DNA of 64,000 nucleotides from Desulfarculaceae bacterium (GCA_021737145.1 JAIPEN010000001.1:1-64000), one strand, 5' to 3'; positions 17,169 to 25,005 are shown, numbered from the stretch's first letter. Notes: generated by a model not told the origin, from the letters alone. Made by a program: numbers and translations.

Positions 17169-18437
17169 TCAGGCCACAGAGCCCAACAGCACCGGCTGGC
17201 CGTTCTCTTCACCGCAGGCGGTGATCTTGGCTTGCAGGGCCTCGCCCGCCGGCAAAGCGGGCTCCAGGCGCACCAGGCAATAGTTGGCTGCCCGCCCCAG
17301 GCCCGAGCCCTCGATGATCACCCACAGGGTCCGGCCCACCTGGGCCTGGTAATAGGCCAGGCGCTTTTCCCGGCCAAGGGCGCGCAACAGGGCGGCCCGC
17401 TCCTTGACCGTTTCGCTGGCAGGGCGGCCCGGCATGTCCGCCGCCGGGGTGCCGGGACGAGGAGAGTAGGGGAACACGTGCAGATAGCTGATGGGCAAGG
17501 AGGCGACGAGATCGCGGGTGGCCGCGAACTCGGCCTCGCCCTCGCCGGGCAGGCCCACCAGCACGTCCGCGCCCAAGCAGGCGCCGGGCATGGCCTCCCG
17601 GGCGGCGTGCACCCGTTCGGCGTATTGCCCGGGCCGGTAGGGGCGGCCCATGGCCCGCAGCAAGGCCGCGCTGCCGGTCTGCAAGGGCAAGTGAAAGTGA
17701 GGGCAGATGCGCTCCTCTCGCTTGGCCAGGGCCAGCACCCCGTCGCTCAACTCCTCGGACTCCAGGGAGGACAGGCGCAAGCGGGGCGCGGGGTGGGCGG
17801 CCAGGAGGGCTTCCAGAAGCCCGGTCAGCTCCGCGCGGGGAGAAAGGTCCCGGCCCCAGCGTCCCAGGTGAATGCCCGTGAGCACCACCTCCAGGGCCCT
17901 GGCCTGGCCCAGCTCGGCAAAAGAGGCCGCCGCTTCTTTGATAGGCAGGCTGCGGGGGCGGCCCCGGGTGTGGGGCACGATGCAGTAGGCGCAAAAGGCG
18001 TCGCATCCGTCCTGCACCTTTAAAAGGCCCCGGGTGCGCTCCGGACCGGGAAACTGCACCCCCGGACAAAAGGCTCCCGCGTCGGGCGGGGGAGGGGAGG
18101 CCTCGCCCGGCAGATCCAGGCTATCGGCCAGGCCGGCCAGATGGGAACGGCCCAGGGCTTTGCATCCGGCCTCGCTATAAGAGACGGGGTCGGCCTGGGC
18201 GTCGCAGCCCGTGGCCACCACCCGGGCATCGGGATGTTGCCGCCGTAACCGACGGGCCATCTGGCGGGATTGGCGCGCGGCCGTGCCGGTGACCGAGCAG
18301 GTGAGCAGTATCACCAGCTCGGCCTCTTGCTCCGCGCCGGCCCGCTGCCAGCCCCGGTCCTCCAGGCAAGAGGCCAAATAGGCCGCTTCGGCCTGGTTGA
18401 CCTTGCAGCCCAGGCTGGTGATGGCAAAAAGTTTCAT
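17169..18437 (-). CDS. mtaB: tRNA (t6A37) methylthiotransferase MtaB-type radical SAM enzyme
   Basis: A 422-residue methylthiotransferase that converts t6A37 to ms2t6A37 in tRNA. The N-terminal UPF0004 domain holds three cluster-binding cysteines (LGCKVNQAEA, LLTCSVTG, VATGCDAQ). The radical SAM cluster motif CDAFCAYC lies near residue 148 in GLLKVQDGCDAFCAYCIVPHTRG. A C-terminal beta region (about 360-422) corresponds to the TRAM domain. GCKVNQ rather than GCQMN supports MtaB over MiaB or RimO. The ATG at 18437 has a GGGGGAAG site immediately upstream. Confidence 0.92.
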   Translation of the reverse strand: MKLFAITSLGCKVNQAEAAYLASCLEDRGWQRAGAEQEAELVILLTCSVTGTAARQSRQMARRLRRQHPDARVVATGCDAQADPVSYSEAGCKALGRSHLAGLADSLDLPGEASPPPPDAGAFCPGVQFPGPERTRGLLKVQDGCDAFCAYCIVPHTRGRPRSLPIKEAAASFAELGQARALEVVLTGIHLGRWGRDLSPRAELTGLLEALLAAHPAPRLRLSSLESEELSDGVLALAKREERICPHFHLPLQTGSAALLRAMGRPYRPGQYAERVHAAREAMPGACLGADVLVGLPGEGEAEFAATRDLVASLPISYLHVFPYSPRPGTPAADMPGRPASETVKERAALLRALGREKRLAYYQAQVGRTLWVIIEGSGLGRAANYCLVRLEPALPAGEALQAKITACGEENGQPVLLGSVA

Positions 18438-18451
18438 CTTCCCCCGGCTCG

Positions 18452-18493
18452 CCAAAATAAAAGAGGCCGGGCGCCAGCAGTGCGCCCAGCCTC
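18452..18493 (-). terminator. Intrinsic terminator after the aminotransferase gene
   Basis: In the minus-strand transcript GAGGCTGGGCGC pairs with GCGCCCGGCCTC across a short loop and is followed by TTTTATTTT. It separates the aminotransferase unit from mtaB, although it ends only 15 bases before mtaB's start. Confidence 0.85.
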
Positions 18494-18510
18494 ATAACTT
18501 ACCCTAAAAC

Positions 18511-19692
18511 CTAGGCGTAGCGCTGGCGCAACCGCTTGAAGGCATCCAGCGAGTTGGCGATGGTGGCATCGTCGCAGCAATAGGCGATGCGGAAGTAGCC
18601 CGGTCCCATGAAGCCCGAGCCGGGCACCAGGAGCACGTTCTCTTCTTGGGCTGCCTTGCAAAAGGCCACGTCGTCCGGGTCCGGGCTCTTGGGGAACACG
18701 TAAAAGGCCCCGCCCGGCCGCACGTAATCGAACCCGGCCTTGTCCAGCACCTCCAGGATCATCTCTCGCTTCTTGGCGTACTGGGCCACCTCGGCCGCGT
18801 CTTCGAGCAGCTCGGCCACGGCCAGCTGCATGAAGCCAGGCGCGTTGACGAAACCCAGGATGCGGTTGGCCAGGGTCATGCCGCCCACCAGCAGGCCCTT
18901 GTCCGCGATGTCCGGGTGCACCGCCGCGAAGCCGATGCGCTGGCCCGGCAGGGACAGGTTCTTGCTGAAGCTGGTCACCACGATGCTGTGCGGATAAGCC
19001 GCGAAGATGGAGGGCACCTCCAGGCCGTCGTAAACGATCTGGCTGTAGGGCTCGTCGCTGATCAGGTAGATGACCTTGCCCAGCTCCTCGCTCTTGCCGG
19101 TGAGCATGGCCGCCAGGGCCTCGATGCTCGCCTTGGAGTAGACCGCGCCGGTGGGGTTGTTGGGGTTGTTGATCAGCACCGCGCAGGTGTTGTCGTTGAT
19201 GGCCCCGGCGATGGCATCCACGTCCAGGTCGAAGCTGTCGGTGGTGGGCACCCGGGTCACCTTGCCGCCATGGTTGTCCAGGTAGAAGTCGTACTCCACG
19301 AAGTAGGGGGTGGGCACCACCACCTCGGCTCCGGGGTCCACGATGGTCTTGAGGGTGATGTTCAGGGCCCCGGCCGCGCCCACGGTCATGATGACCTCGT
19401 TTTCGCTGAAGGCCGGGCCGTGCTGCCGGTTGAGGTAGGCGGCCACCTTGGCCCGCACCTCGGGATAGCCCGCGTTGGGCATGTAGGCGTGGCGGCCCGG
19501 CGCGCGGTCCGTGGCCAGGCGCTGGATCACTTCATAGAACTTTTCGGGCGGCTCGATGTTGGGATTGCCCAGGGAAAAGTCGAATACGTTCTCGGCACCC
19601 TTTTCGGCCTTGAGCTTGGCCCCGGCCTCGAACATGGCCCGGATCCAACTTGAGCGGTCGATGAAATCGGCGATTTTACTGGCTACCGGCAT
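18511..19692 (-). CDS. PLP-dependent aminotransferase, class I/II, predicted aromatic
   Basis: A 393-residue fold-type I aminotransferase. FSLGNPNIEPPEKF and PNAGYPEVRAKVAAYL are at the N-terminus, NNPNNPTGAVYS near 170, and SFSKNLSLPGQRIGF near 235 carries the Schiff-base Lys. From fold alone it could use aspartate, alanine or aromatic amino acids. The upstream leader peptide with four Tyr and two Phe codons in an attenuator implies regulation by aromatic amino acid supply, so I infer a role in Tyr/Phe synthesis. A strong SD (GGGGAGGAG) lies just past the terminator hairpin. Confidence 0.88.
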   Translation of the reverse strand: MPVASKIADFIDRSSWIRAMFEAGAKLKAEKGAENVFDFSLGNPNIEPPEKFYEVIQRLATDRAPGRHAYMPNAGYPEVRAKVAAYLNRQHGPAFSENEVIMTVGAAGALNITLKTIVDPGAEVVVPTPYFVEYDFYLDNHGGKVTRVPTTDSFDLDVDAIAGAINDNTCAVLINNPNNPTGAVYSKASIEALAAMLTGKSEELGKVIYLISDEPYSQIVYDGLEVPSIFAAYPHSIVVTSFSKNLSLPGQRIGFAAVHPDIADKGLLVGGMTLANRILGFVNAPGFMQLAVAELLEDAAEVAQYAKKREMILEVLDKAGFDYVRPGGAFYVFPKSPDPDDVAFCKAAQEENVLLVPGSGFMGPGYFRIAYCCDDATIANSLDAFKRLRQRYA

Positions 19693-19713
19693 GTCACTCC
19701 TCCCCTGGGGGAC

Positions 19714-19744
19714 AAAAAAAGCCGCGAACCCTCGGGCTCGCGGC
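19714..19744 (-). terminator. Attenuator terminator of the aminotransferase leader
   Basis: In the minus-strand RNA GCCGCGAGCCC pairs with GGGTTCGCGGC (19721-19744), followed directly by U7 (19714-19720). It lies between the leader peptide and the aminotransferase. The segment CCGCGAACCC in the terminator (19722-19731, plus strand) is repeated exactly inside the leader ORF (19783-19792), so the leader copy can pair with the terminator's 5' arm and form an antiterminator. Confidence 0.9.
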
Positions 19745-19771
19745 TGCGATTGCTGCTATTGGCTTAAGGTC

Positions 19772-19840
19772 TCAGCACGCCTCCGCGAACCCCTTGGCGG
19801 GGTAATAATAATACCGGATAAATCGAAACTCGCGGCGCAT
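19772..19840 (-). CDS. Tyr/Phe leader peptide of a transcription attenuator (22 aa)
   Basis: A 22-codon ORF with ATG at 19840 and a good SD (AAGGA at 19848-19852, seven-base spacer). The peptide contains EFRFIRYYYYPAKGF: two Phe codons, then four consecutive Tyr codons (19802-19813), then Pro. Downstream of the Tyr run, codons 16-19 overlap the antiterminator segment. A ribosome stalled at the Tyr codons would leave that segment free and prevent the terminator, while one reaching the stop would cover it. This is classical ribosome-mediated attenuation. The peptide itself probably has no further function. Confidence 0.88.
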   Translation of the reverse strand: MRREFRFIRYYYYPAKGFAEAC

Positions 19841-19868
19841 CTGATTTTCCTTTTCAAATTGCCGAATC

Positions 19869-19897
19869 AGGCTATCACCACGGGCAACCTCGGTCAA
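19869..19897 (-). promoter_or_regulatory. Promoter of the leader peptide-aminotransferase unit
   Basis: On the minus strand TTGACC (19892-19897) and TAGCCT (19869-19874) are 17 bp apart, about 30 bases before the leader ATG. It lies just after the terminator of the preceding gene, so the attenuated unit is transcribed independently. Confidence 0.65.
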
Positions 19898-19903
19898 GGG
19901 ACC

Positions 19904-19942
19904 AAAAAAGCGGCGCCGCTCCGCCCAGGGAGCGGCCCCGCT
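19904..19942 (-). terminator. Intrinsic terminator after the 96-aa protein gene
   Basis: In the minus-strand transcript AGCGGGGCCGCTCC pairs with GGAGCGGCGCCGCT around a CTGGGC loop, followed by T5. It closes the gene at 19966-20256. Confidence 0.85.
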
Positions 19943-19965
19943 CTCGCCCATGAAAGGTCAGTATC

Positions 19966-20256
19966 CTATTCGTGGGTGATGGGGCTGCCCATCTCCCCGA
20001 AGGAAAAGTTGTAAAACACGTTGTGCCCGTTGTAGTCCAGCACCCTCAGATCGTCGGTCTGCTTCACGTCGTTGACAATGGCCTCGAACTGCCCGCCGTA
20101 CTTTTTGCGCACCAGTTCCACTTCCAGCTCGTAGGCGATGAACTTCATGATGCCCTTGCGGGCCAGCTTTTCCACGAACTGGGGGTCGTCAAAAGAGCCG
20201 TAGGTGGTCAGCACCAGGATGGGTCCGGTGCCGGTGAAGATGACGCCTGCCTTCAT
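19966..20256 (-). CDS. Conserved-looking cytosolic protein of unknown function (96 aa)
   Basis: A 96-residue soluble protein with no signal peptide or membrane segment. The start is supported by a strong SD (AGGGGAGGTGA before ATG). It opens with an alternating hydrophobic strand pattern (AGVIFTGTGPILVLTTYGSF) and continues with a helix (PQFVEKLARKGIMKFIAY), so it is probably a small alpha/beta protein. I do not recognise the family. It sits alone between its own terminator and the next minus-strand gene. Confidence 0.65.
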   Translation of the reverse strand: MKAGVIFTGTGPILVLTTYGSFDDPQFVEKLARKGIMKFIAYELEVELVRKKYGGQFEAIVNDVKQTDDLRVLDYNGHNVFYNFSFGEMGSPITHE

Positions 20257-20349
20257 AGCTCACCTCCCCTGGAGAAAAGCCCCTAATCGGCCAAATGGCC
20301 TTCTTATTAAATTGTGCGGCCCGTGCCGGGGCCAAGTCAATCACTCGGC

Positions 20350-20952
20350 TTACTGGGTCAGGTCCTTGAGCTTGTTCAAGTCCATCTTGCCGGCGAACTG
20401 CTGCACCACCGCTGCCGCGTCCTTGACCCGCCGGGCGCTGACCCGGACCAGGACCTTGTTGTCGATCAACGATTGCAGCTCGGCCCGCTCCCCCTGGTCC
20501 TTGAGCACCGCCTTGTGCCCCTGGAAGCGCACCAGCTTGCCCGCGTTGCCCGACTGCAAAAACATGGGGTTGGACAGCATCATGGCCAGGCTCTGGATCA
20601 GGGGGGAGTCGGTGACCACCTCCACCTTCACCCGCCCCTTGCCGCCGTCGCGGTAGCGTTGCGAGGCGCTGATGCCGCCGCCCAGCATGGCCCCGCCCGC
20701 GCTGGAGCCCTTGGCCTTTTCCGCGGTCCAGCCCGAGGGAGCCTCGGGGAATATCTTGCTCAGGGCCTCGGCCTTTTTCTGTTTCAACTGGGCCAGGGCG
20801 AACTCGATCTCGCCTATGGCCTGGCTGAGCTTGCCGTCGTTGTAGAGCTTGAGGCCTTTTTCCAGCTGACCGCTGATTTCGTCGGCCATGGCGGGCAGGG
20901 TCAGGGACAGGACCATAAGCAGGGACAGGGCCAACAAGGCGATGCGTTTCAT
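20350..20952 (-). CDS. Exported protein of unknown function
   Basis: A 200-residue protein with a Sec signal peptide (MKRIALLALSLLMVLSLTLP, cleavage after AMA). The mature part starts with a helical repeat-like segment (GLKLYNDGKLSQAIGEIEFA), similar to a single TPR, followed by a Gly-rich stretch (SSAGGAMLGGG) and a C-terminal domain of about 100 residues. It is probably periplasmic. The ATG at 20952 has GGAG six bases upstream and begins the signal peptide directly. I do not recognise the domain. Confidence 0.7.
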   Translation of the reverse strand: MKRIALLALSLLMVLSLTLPAMADEISGQLEKGLKLYNDGKLSQAIGEIEFALAQLKQKKAEALSKIFPEAPSGWTAEKAKGSSAGGAMLGGGISASQRYRDGGKGRVKVEVVTDSPLIQSLAMMLSNPMFLQSGNAGKLVRFQGHKAVLKDQGERAELQSLIDNKVLVRVSARRVKDAAAVVQQFAGKMDLNKLKDLTQ

Positions 20953-21007
20953 GATCATCTCCACGGGATGGGGCAGGGACGCGCTCGGGTAAACTATTGT
21001 TACAGAA

Positions 21008-21037
21008 AGTATGTGAGCCGCCCGGCTAGCCTGTCAA
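21008..21037 (-). promoter_or_regulatory. Sigma70 promoter of the exported protein gene
   Basis: On the minus strand TTGACA (21032-21037) and CATACT (21008-21013) are 18 bp apart, about 55 bases upstream of the gene starting at 20952. Confidence 0.65.
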
Positions 21038-21088
21038 GGCGAGGGGAGCCCGGCTTTGGTACAATCTAGGCCCAGTCAAGGAGCAGCC

Positions 21089-21826
21089 ATGCTTTTGCCC
21101 AAGTTCCACGCGATCCCCCAGAAAGAGCTGCTGGCCGCGATTTACGACATACAGGCCGGCATAGATCAAGACGACCGCGACACCGCCTGTCAGGCCGGTT
21201 GTTTCGCCTGTTGCACGGATCAGGTGTACCTCACCGGCCTGGAAGGCGAGTTGCTGCGCGCCGAGCTTGCGCGCCTGGGGCGGGAAGACCTGCTGGCAAA
21301 GGCCGGCGAGCTGGCCCCCCAAACCACGGCCCCTTCCTATACCTTCAATCAACTGGCCCAGTGCTGTCTGGAACAACGCGAGCCCCCCGCCGACCAGGAG
21401 AACCAGGCCCTGCCCAAAGCATGTTTTCTCCTGGAAGGAGGCTTATGCGCGGCTTATGAGGCCAGGCCCCTGGCCTGCCGGGTGATGGCATCGCAGAGCC
21501 GCTGCGCCCCTGGCGGCGAGGCAGAGGGCGACCCCTGGTGGTTCACCCTGGACAGCGCGCTGATGCAGATCGCCGAGCATGTGGCCATGGGCTCGGGGTA
21601 TGGCTCCCTGGCCGCGGTGTTGGCCGGCGACCAGACGGCCCTGTTGCCCTGCCAACCCCTGCCCGGGCTATTGGCCCCGCCCGAGCACCAGGACCGCCTG
21701 GAAAAGGAGCTTTTGCCCCTTTTCGCGCGCAAGGTGGACGGCCAACACCTGGGGCGGTGGATGGACCGCATCCGGCAAGAGTCCCAAACGGGCCGAGACC
21801 CGGCGAACATCGGAAAAACACGTTGA
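21089..21826 (+). CDS. YkgJ-family cysteine cluster protein
   Basis: A 245-residue cytoplasmic protein of the CxxxCxxCC (YkgJ, UPF0153) group, thought to bind zinc or an iron-sulfur cluster. The cysteine signature is ACQAGCFACC near residue 37, with further cysteines at QCC near 92, KACFLLEGGLCAAY near 115 and ARPLACR. It starts at ATG 21089 behind AAGGAG. A TACAAT box at 21060-21065 could be its -10 element, but no good -35 is seen. No function is established for the family. Confidence 0.82.
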   Translation: MLLPKFHAIPQKELLAAIYDIQAGIDQDDRDTACQAGCFACCTDQVYLTGLEGELLRAELARLGREDLLAKAGELAPQTTAPSYTFNQLAQCCLEQREPPADQENQALPKACFLLEGGLCAAYEARPLACRVMASQSRCAPGGEAEGDPWWFTLDSALMQIAEHVAMGSGYGSLAAVLAGDQTALLPCQPLPGLLAPPEHQDRLEKELLPLFARKVDGQHLGRWMDRIRQESQTGRDPANIGKTR

Positions 21827-21883
21827 TTTGTGCCCTTAACCCCGCTGGAAAGCTTTATAAAGCCCCGTTCCCGTGATATAAGA

Positions 21884-22384
21884 ATGAGCATGGAAAAGCT
21901 GCCCTCCAATTACATGCAGGAAGAAGGCGTGGTGGTGGACACCATGGGCGGATTGGCCCAGGTGGAGACCGCCCAGCAAGAGGCCTGCAAGAGCTGCGGA
22001 GCCCGTGGCGCTTGCCAGACCATGGGGGGCGACAAGCGTCGGGTGATCGCGGCGGTCAACCAGGTGGGAGCCCAGGCCGGCGACCGGGTCATGCTGGCCA
22101 TGGCCCGCAAGGGGGTGCTGGGGGCCAGCTTCCTGGTTTACATGGTGCCGGTCTTCGCCCTGCTGGCCGGGGCCCTGGCGGGCAAAAAGCTGGGTCCCGC
22201 TTGGGGCCTGGGGCCTCAGAGCGGGGCGGTGGTCCTGGCCGCGCTGGCCTTGCTGGTGGCGTGGCTGGTCTTGCGCCGCGTTTCCAAGCGCCTGGCCGGG
22301 CGCAAGGAACTGACCGTGAAAGTAGTGCGCATACTGCAACAGGGAGAGAGGGATGCTCTGGAATCAAATACTGCTTGCCTATGA
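21884..22384 (+). CDS. RseC/MucC-family (SoxR-reducing system) membrane protein
   Basis: A 166-residue protein with an N-terminal cytoplasmic beta domain holding a Cys cluster (EACKSCGARGACQT) and two transmembrane helices (about 80-100 and 108-128). This is the RseC/MucC layout. RseC works with the Rsx (Rnf-type) complex in E. coli to reduce SoxR, and it often accompanies rnf genes. Here the Rnf operon is about 4 kb away on the other strand, which makes a link plausible but unproven. Two adjacent ATGs (21884, 21890) are possible. Its 3' end overlaps the next gene by 32 bases. Confidence 0.82.
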   Translation: MSMEKLPSNYMQEEGVVVDTMGGLAQVETAQQEACKSCGARGACQTMGGDKRRVIAAVNQVGAQAGDRVMLAMARKGVLGASFLVYMVPVFALLAGALAGKKLGPAWGLGPQSGAVVLAALALLVAWLVLRRVSKRLAGRKELTVKVVRILQQGERDALESNTACL

Positions 22385-22820
22385 CAACTCCCAGCAGGCC
22401 CTGCGGGCCGTGGAGTACGTTGGTCAGATGTTCGGCCGGGTGGACAACGTCAAGTTGACCTTGTTCGGGGTCTATGACAAGGTGCCCGATCACGAGATGG
22501 TCCAAACCCCCTTCACCGACCAGGTCAAGGCTCGCATTTCGGTCTTGGAGCGCGAGCGCGACAAGGGCCGCGAGCACATGGAAGAGGCCAAGAAGCACTT
22601 GGTGCGCATGGGGTTCAGCGATGATCAGATCAAGACCAAGTACGTGGAAAAAAACAAGAACGTGGCCAAGGACATCATCGACGAGGTGTTAAAGGGCGGC
22701 TACGGCACCGTGGTGTTGGGCCGCAAGGGCGTCAGCAACCTAACGGGCATGCTCTTCGGCTCGGTCGCCAGCGGAGTGATCGGCAATTTGCAGGGAGCCA
22801 CCATCTGCGTGGTTGAATAG
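22353..22820 (+). CDS. Universal stress protein (UspA family)
   Basis: A 155-residue single-domain Usp. It begins with NQILLAYDNSQQALRAVEYV (strand 1 with the Asp) and ends with the ATP-binding loop pattern VVLGRKGVSNLTGMLFGSVA (G-2x-G-9x-G-S/T type) and ICVVE. UspA-type proteins bind ATP and modulate stress survival. A strong GGAGAGAGGG site precedes the ATG. Translation is probably coupled to the RseC-like gene it overlaps. Confidence 0.9.
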   Translation: MLWNQILLAYDNSQQALRAVEYVGQMFGRVDNVKLTLFGVYDKVPDHEMVQTPFTDQVKARISVLERERDKGREHMEEAKKHLVRMGFSDDQIKTKYVEKNKNVAKDIIDEVLKGGYGTVVLGRKGVSNLTGMLFGSVASGVIGNLQGATICVVE

Positions 22821-22837
22821 CTTTTAGCGAACGCAAC

Positions 22838-22875
22838 AAGCCCCCGGCCGCCGTGCGTGGCTGGGGGCTTTTTTT
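22838..22875 (+). terminator. Intrinsic terminator after the usp gene
   Basis: AGCCCCCGGCC pairs with GGCTGGGGGCT (one G-U) across a nine-base loop, followed by T7. It ends the YkgJ-RseC-Usp unit and faces the convergent gene that stops at 22887. Confidence 0.88.
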
Positions 22876-22886
22876 GTGCTGGGGCC

Positions 22887-23354
22887 TCAGCCTTTGTTCT
22901 TGGCCTGCTCGGCCATCTCCTCGGCCAGCATCTCAACCGGGCCTTTTTTGATCAGCTCAAAGGCCTTGAGCATGGTTTCGCGTCCGGTGCCCATTTTCAG
23001 GGCCTCGGGCGCGTCCCGGATGATGTCCAGGTTGGCCAGCACCGCGCTCTGGTAATCCGGCCAGGGCTGGCCCATGGGAGCGTTGCGCTTCAATAGCTCC
23101 TTGGCCGAGTGGATGGTCACCGCCCCGGCCTCCAGGTTGGCCTCGTGGGCCAGATAAAAGGCCACGTCCGCCCATTCGTTGCCGGGAATGGGCCCGATCT
23201 GGAACATATCGTCCTCAACCGGCCACAGGGTCAGCCCGGCGGTGGAGAAGAAGTTGAGCGCCACCTTGTGGGCAACCTTGCGATAGGTCTCGATGTCCGG
23301 ATTGAAGCCCTCGAACTGAACCTCGCCGCGGGTGGGCAGCTTGAGCAGCTCCAA
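22887..23354 (-). CDS. Protein of unknown function, probable ATC start further upstream
   Basis: At least 155 residues, soluble, no signal peptide; contains NEWADVAFYLAHEANLEAGAV and a C-terminal helix. I do not recognise a family. The first conventional start is TTG at 23354. However, the reading frame continues upstream for 15 more codons (IGEKKTQGRISLKQL) to an ATC at 23399. That ATC sits exactly six bases after a perfect AAGGAGG (23406-23412), while TTG 23354 has no SD. The natural start is therefore probably the rare ATC codon, or the ATC is a sequencing or mutational change of ATG. Confidence 0.6.
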   Translation of the reverse strand: MELLKLPTRGEVQFEGFNPDIETYRKVAHKVALNFFSTAGLTLWPVEDDMFQIGPIPGNEWADVAFYLAHEANLEAGAVTIHSAKELLKRNAPMGQPWPDYQSAVLANLDIIRDAPEALKMGTGRETMLKAFELIKKGPVEMLAEEMAEQAKNKG

Positions 23355-23460
23355 TAGCTGCTTGAGACTTATGCGCCCCTGGGTTTTTTTCTCGCCGATG
23401 ACTCTCCTCCTTGTCTAAAACCAGGATAGGCTCCGCGCGGAGGAGTTGGCAAGCTGGGGC

Positions 23461-23940
23461 TTAGCTCCCGGAGTTGGCCTTTTGCCAGGTCAGGGGCAGG
23501 GTGAAGCGGGGCGGCGGCTTTTCGGCCAGATCGAACAGGCGGCGGGCGGCCTGGTTCTGGGGAACCAGCTCCAGGAGGCGCTTGGCATCCAATTGGGCCT
23601 TGGTGGTTTCGCCCTTGAGCAGATAGAGCACCGTCCGGTTGTAATAGCCGGGCTCGCTCTGGCGGTCCTGCTCCAGGGCCTGGTCCAGATCGGCCATGGC
23701 CTGGTCCAGCTTGCCCTGGGTGATCAGGATGCCGGCCCGGGAGGCATAGGCCAGGGAGCGCTTCTGAGACACCATGAAGGTGGAGGCGATGGCCGCGCTG
23801 TAGGCGGCCAGGGCGTCCTGGTCGTGGCCCGCCTTTTCGGCGCGCAGACCCTGTTCCAGGGCCGAGTTGCCGCAGCCCGTGGCCAGAGAGGCCAGGATCA
23901 GCATAAGCAGGCAGGGCAGGATGATCAGGGTGCGGGACAT
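23461..23940 (-). CDS. TPR-repeat lipoprotein
   Basis: A 159-residue protein with a lipoprotein signal peptide (MSRTLIILPCLLMLILASLA followed by TGC, lipobox ATGC), so it is anchored to the outer or inner membrane. The mature part contains about three TPR-like helical pairs (ALEQGLRAEKAGHDQDALAA; AYASRAGILITQGKLDQAM; TVLYLLKGETTKAQ). It is likely a small protein-protein scaffold in the periplasm. The start at 23940 follows AAGGAG; longer upstream frames lack a site. Confidence 0.75.
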   Translation of the reverse strand: MSRTLIILPCLLMLILASLATGCGNSALEQGLRAEKAGHDQDALAAYSAAIASTFMVSQKRSLAYASRAGILITQGKLDQAMADLDQALEQDRQSEPGYYNRTVLYLLKGETTKAQLDAKRLLELVPQNQAARRLFDLAEKPPPRFTLPLTWQKANSGS

Positions 23941-24066
23941 GGGCTCGGCTCCTTGTGAGGTGCATCCAGCCCGGCTATTGAAACACAAACCAGCCCTCCA
24001 GGCCAAGCCCGGCATGCAACCCGGCGGGGATGATGCTAAATTGGAACCCAGCCGGAGGTGAACAAC

Positions 24067-24540
24067 ATGCGCAAAATGGTCGGTATGGCGGGCCTGGTCC
24101 TGTTGGCCGCAATGACGGCCTGGTTCGGCCCTGGCGCCGCGGCCGGGGAGTTGGCCTATGTGGCCGGCAGCTACCAGGGCACGGCCCGGCTGGGCCAGGT
24201 GAAGGACAACAAGCCCCAGCCCGGCGAGGCCACCCGGATCAAGGCCGAGCTGAAGCAAGAGGCCCAGCGGCTCAAAGGCATGCTCACCGTGGGCGGCGAC
24301 CCCAAGGACCAGATCGTACTGGAGATAAACAGCGGCAAGGTGCAGGGAAACCGCCTGTGGTTCAAAGGCGACGAGTTGTTGTGGAAGGTGAGCTTTAAAG
24401 GAGAATTCAAGGATGGCCGCATAGTGGGGCAGGTGCTCTTCACTTCCCAGGATCCCACCAAAAAGCTCTACGGTCAGAGCAAGGTCAAGGATTACCAGCC
24501 CACCCAATTGGGAGGGCCCTTGGAGATGCAGCGGCGCTGA
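24067..24540 (+). CDS. Exported protein of unknown function
   Basis: A 157-residue protein with a signal peptide (MRKMVGMAGLVLLAAMTAWF, cleavage after AAA) and a mature region that alternates in polarity like a beta-barrel or lipocalin-like fold (SYQGTARLGQVKD, QRLKGMLTVGGD, LLWKVSFKGEFKDGRIVGQV). A GGAGGTG site lies six bases before the ATG. No family recognised. Its stop is followed by the autotransporter-like fragment. Confidence 0.7.
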   Translation: MRKMVGMAGLVLLAAMTAWFGPGAAAGELAYVAGSYQGTARLGQVKDNKPQPGEATRIKAELKQEAQRLKGMLTVGGDPKDQIVLEINSGKVQGNRLWFKGDELLWKVSFKGEFKDGRIVGQVLFTSQDPTKKLYGQSKVKDYQPTQLGGPLEMQRR

Positions 24541-24586
24541 AAGCCAATTTGGTTGCTATCACGTTAGGTTTTTCTCCGTCCCTGGA

Positions 24587-24985
24587 TTGGTCTGTCTGGC
24601 CGCCCTGTTTATCCTCGCCGTTGCCAGGCCTGGTTTTGCCTGGAACCCCATCGTCCTGCCGGGCGGACAGGTGGTGCAGGTGCTCAGCGCCCAGCAGGTA
24701 AACCAGGACATGATCGACAAGGGCATGCGCCTGGTGCCCCAATTCCGGGCGGGCTGGGTTCACCAGTTCGCCTTGGGCGACCGGGATATCACCGCCCGCC
24801 AGGCTGACCAGGACAGCGGCGTGACCATACAGGGATATGATCAGGACAGCGACGCCTTTGTCCCCGGCTTGGGACTGACCCTGGTCTGCGAGGGCGGCGC
24901 CCAGGTCTATTTGCGCTACGATGGCGAGCTGGGCGATGACATGACCGCCCACGAGGTCCAGGCGGGCATCCGCATCCCCTTCTAG
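24587..24985 (+). CDS. Short protein resembling the C-terminal end of an autotransporter beta-barrel
   Basis: About 132 residues. The N-terminus is hydrophobic and signal-like (LAALFILAVARPGFAW). The rest resembles the last strands of an autotransporter or OmpA-like barrel: PQFRAGWVHQFALGD, PGLGLTLVCEGGAQVYLRYDGELGDDMTAHEVQAGIRI, ending in Phe as outer-membrane barrels do. A whole barrel needs about 250 residues, so this is a remnant or an unusual short form. Only a TTG (24587) without SD is available as a start; the frame runs open upstream across the stop of the previous gene. It could be a decayed gene. Confidence 0.45.
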   Translation: MVCLAALFILAVARPGFAWNPIVLPGGQVVQVLSAQQVNQDMIDKGMRLVPQFRAGWVHQFALGDRDITARQADQDSGVTIQGYDQDSDAFVPGLGLTLVCEGGAQVYLRYDGELGDDMTAHEVQAGIRIPF

Positions 24986-25005
24986 CCCATCGGTATCGCA
25001 CAAAC

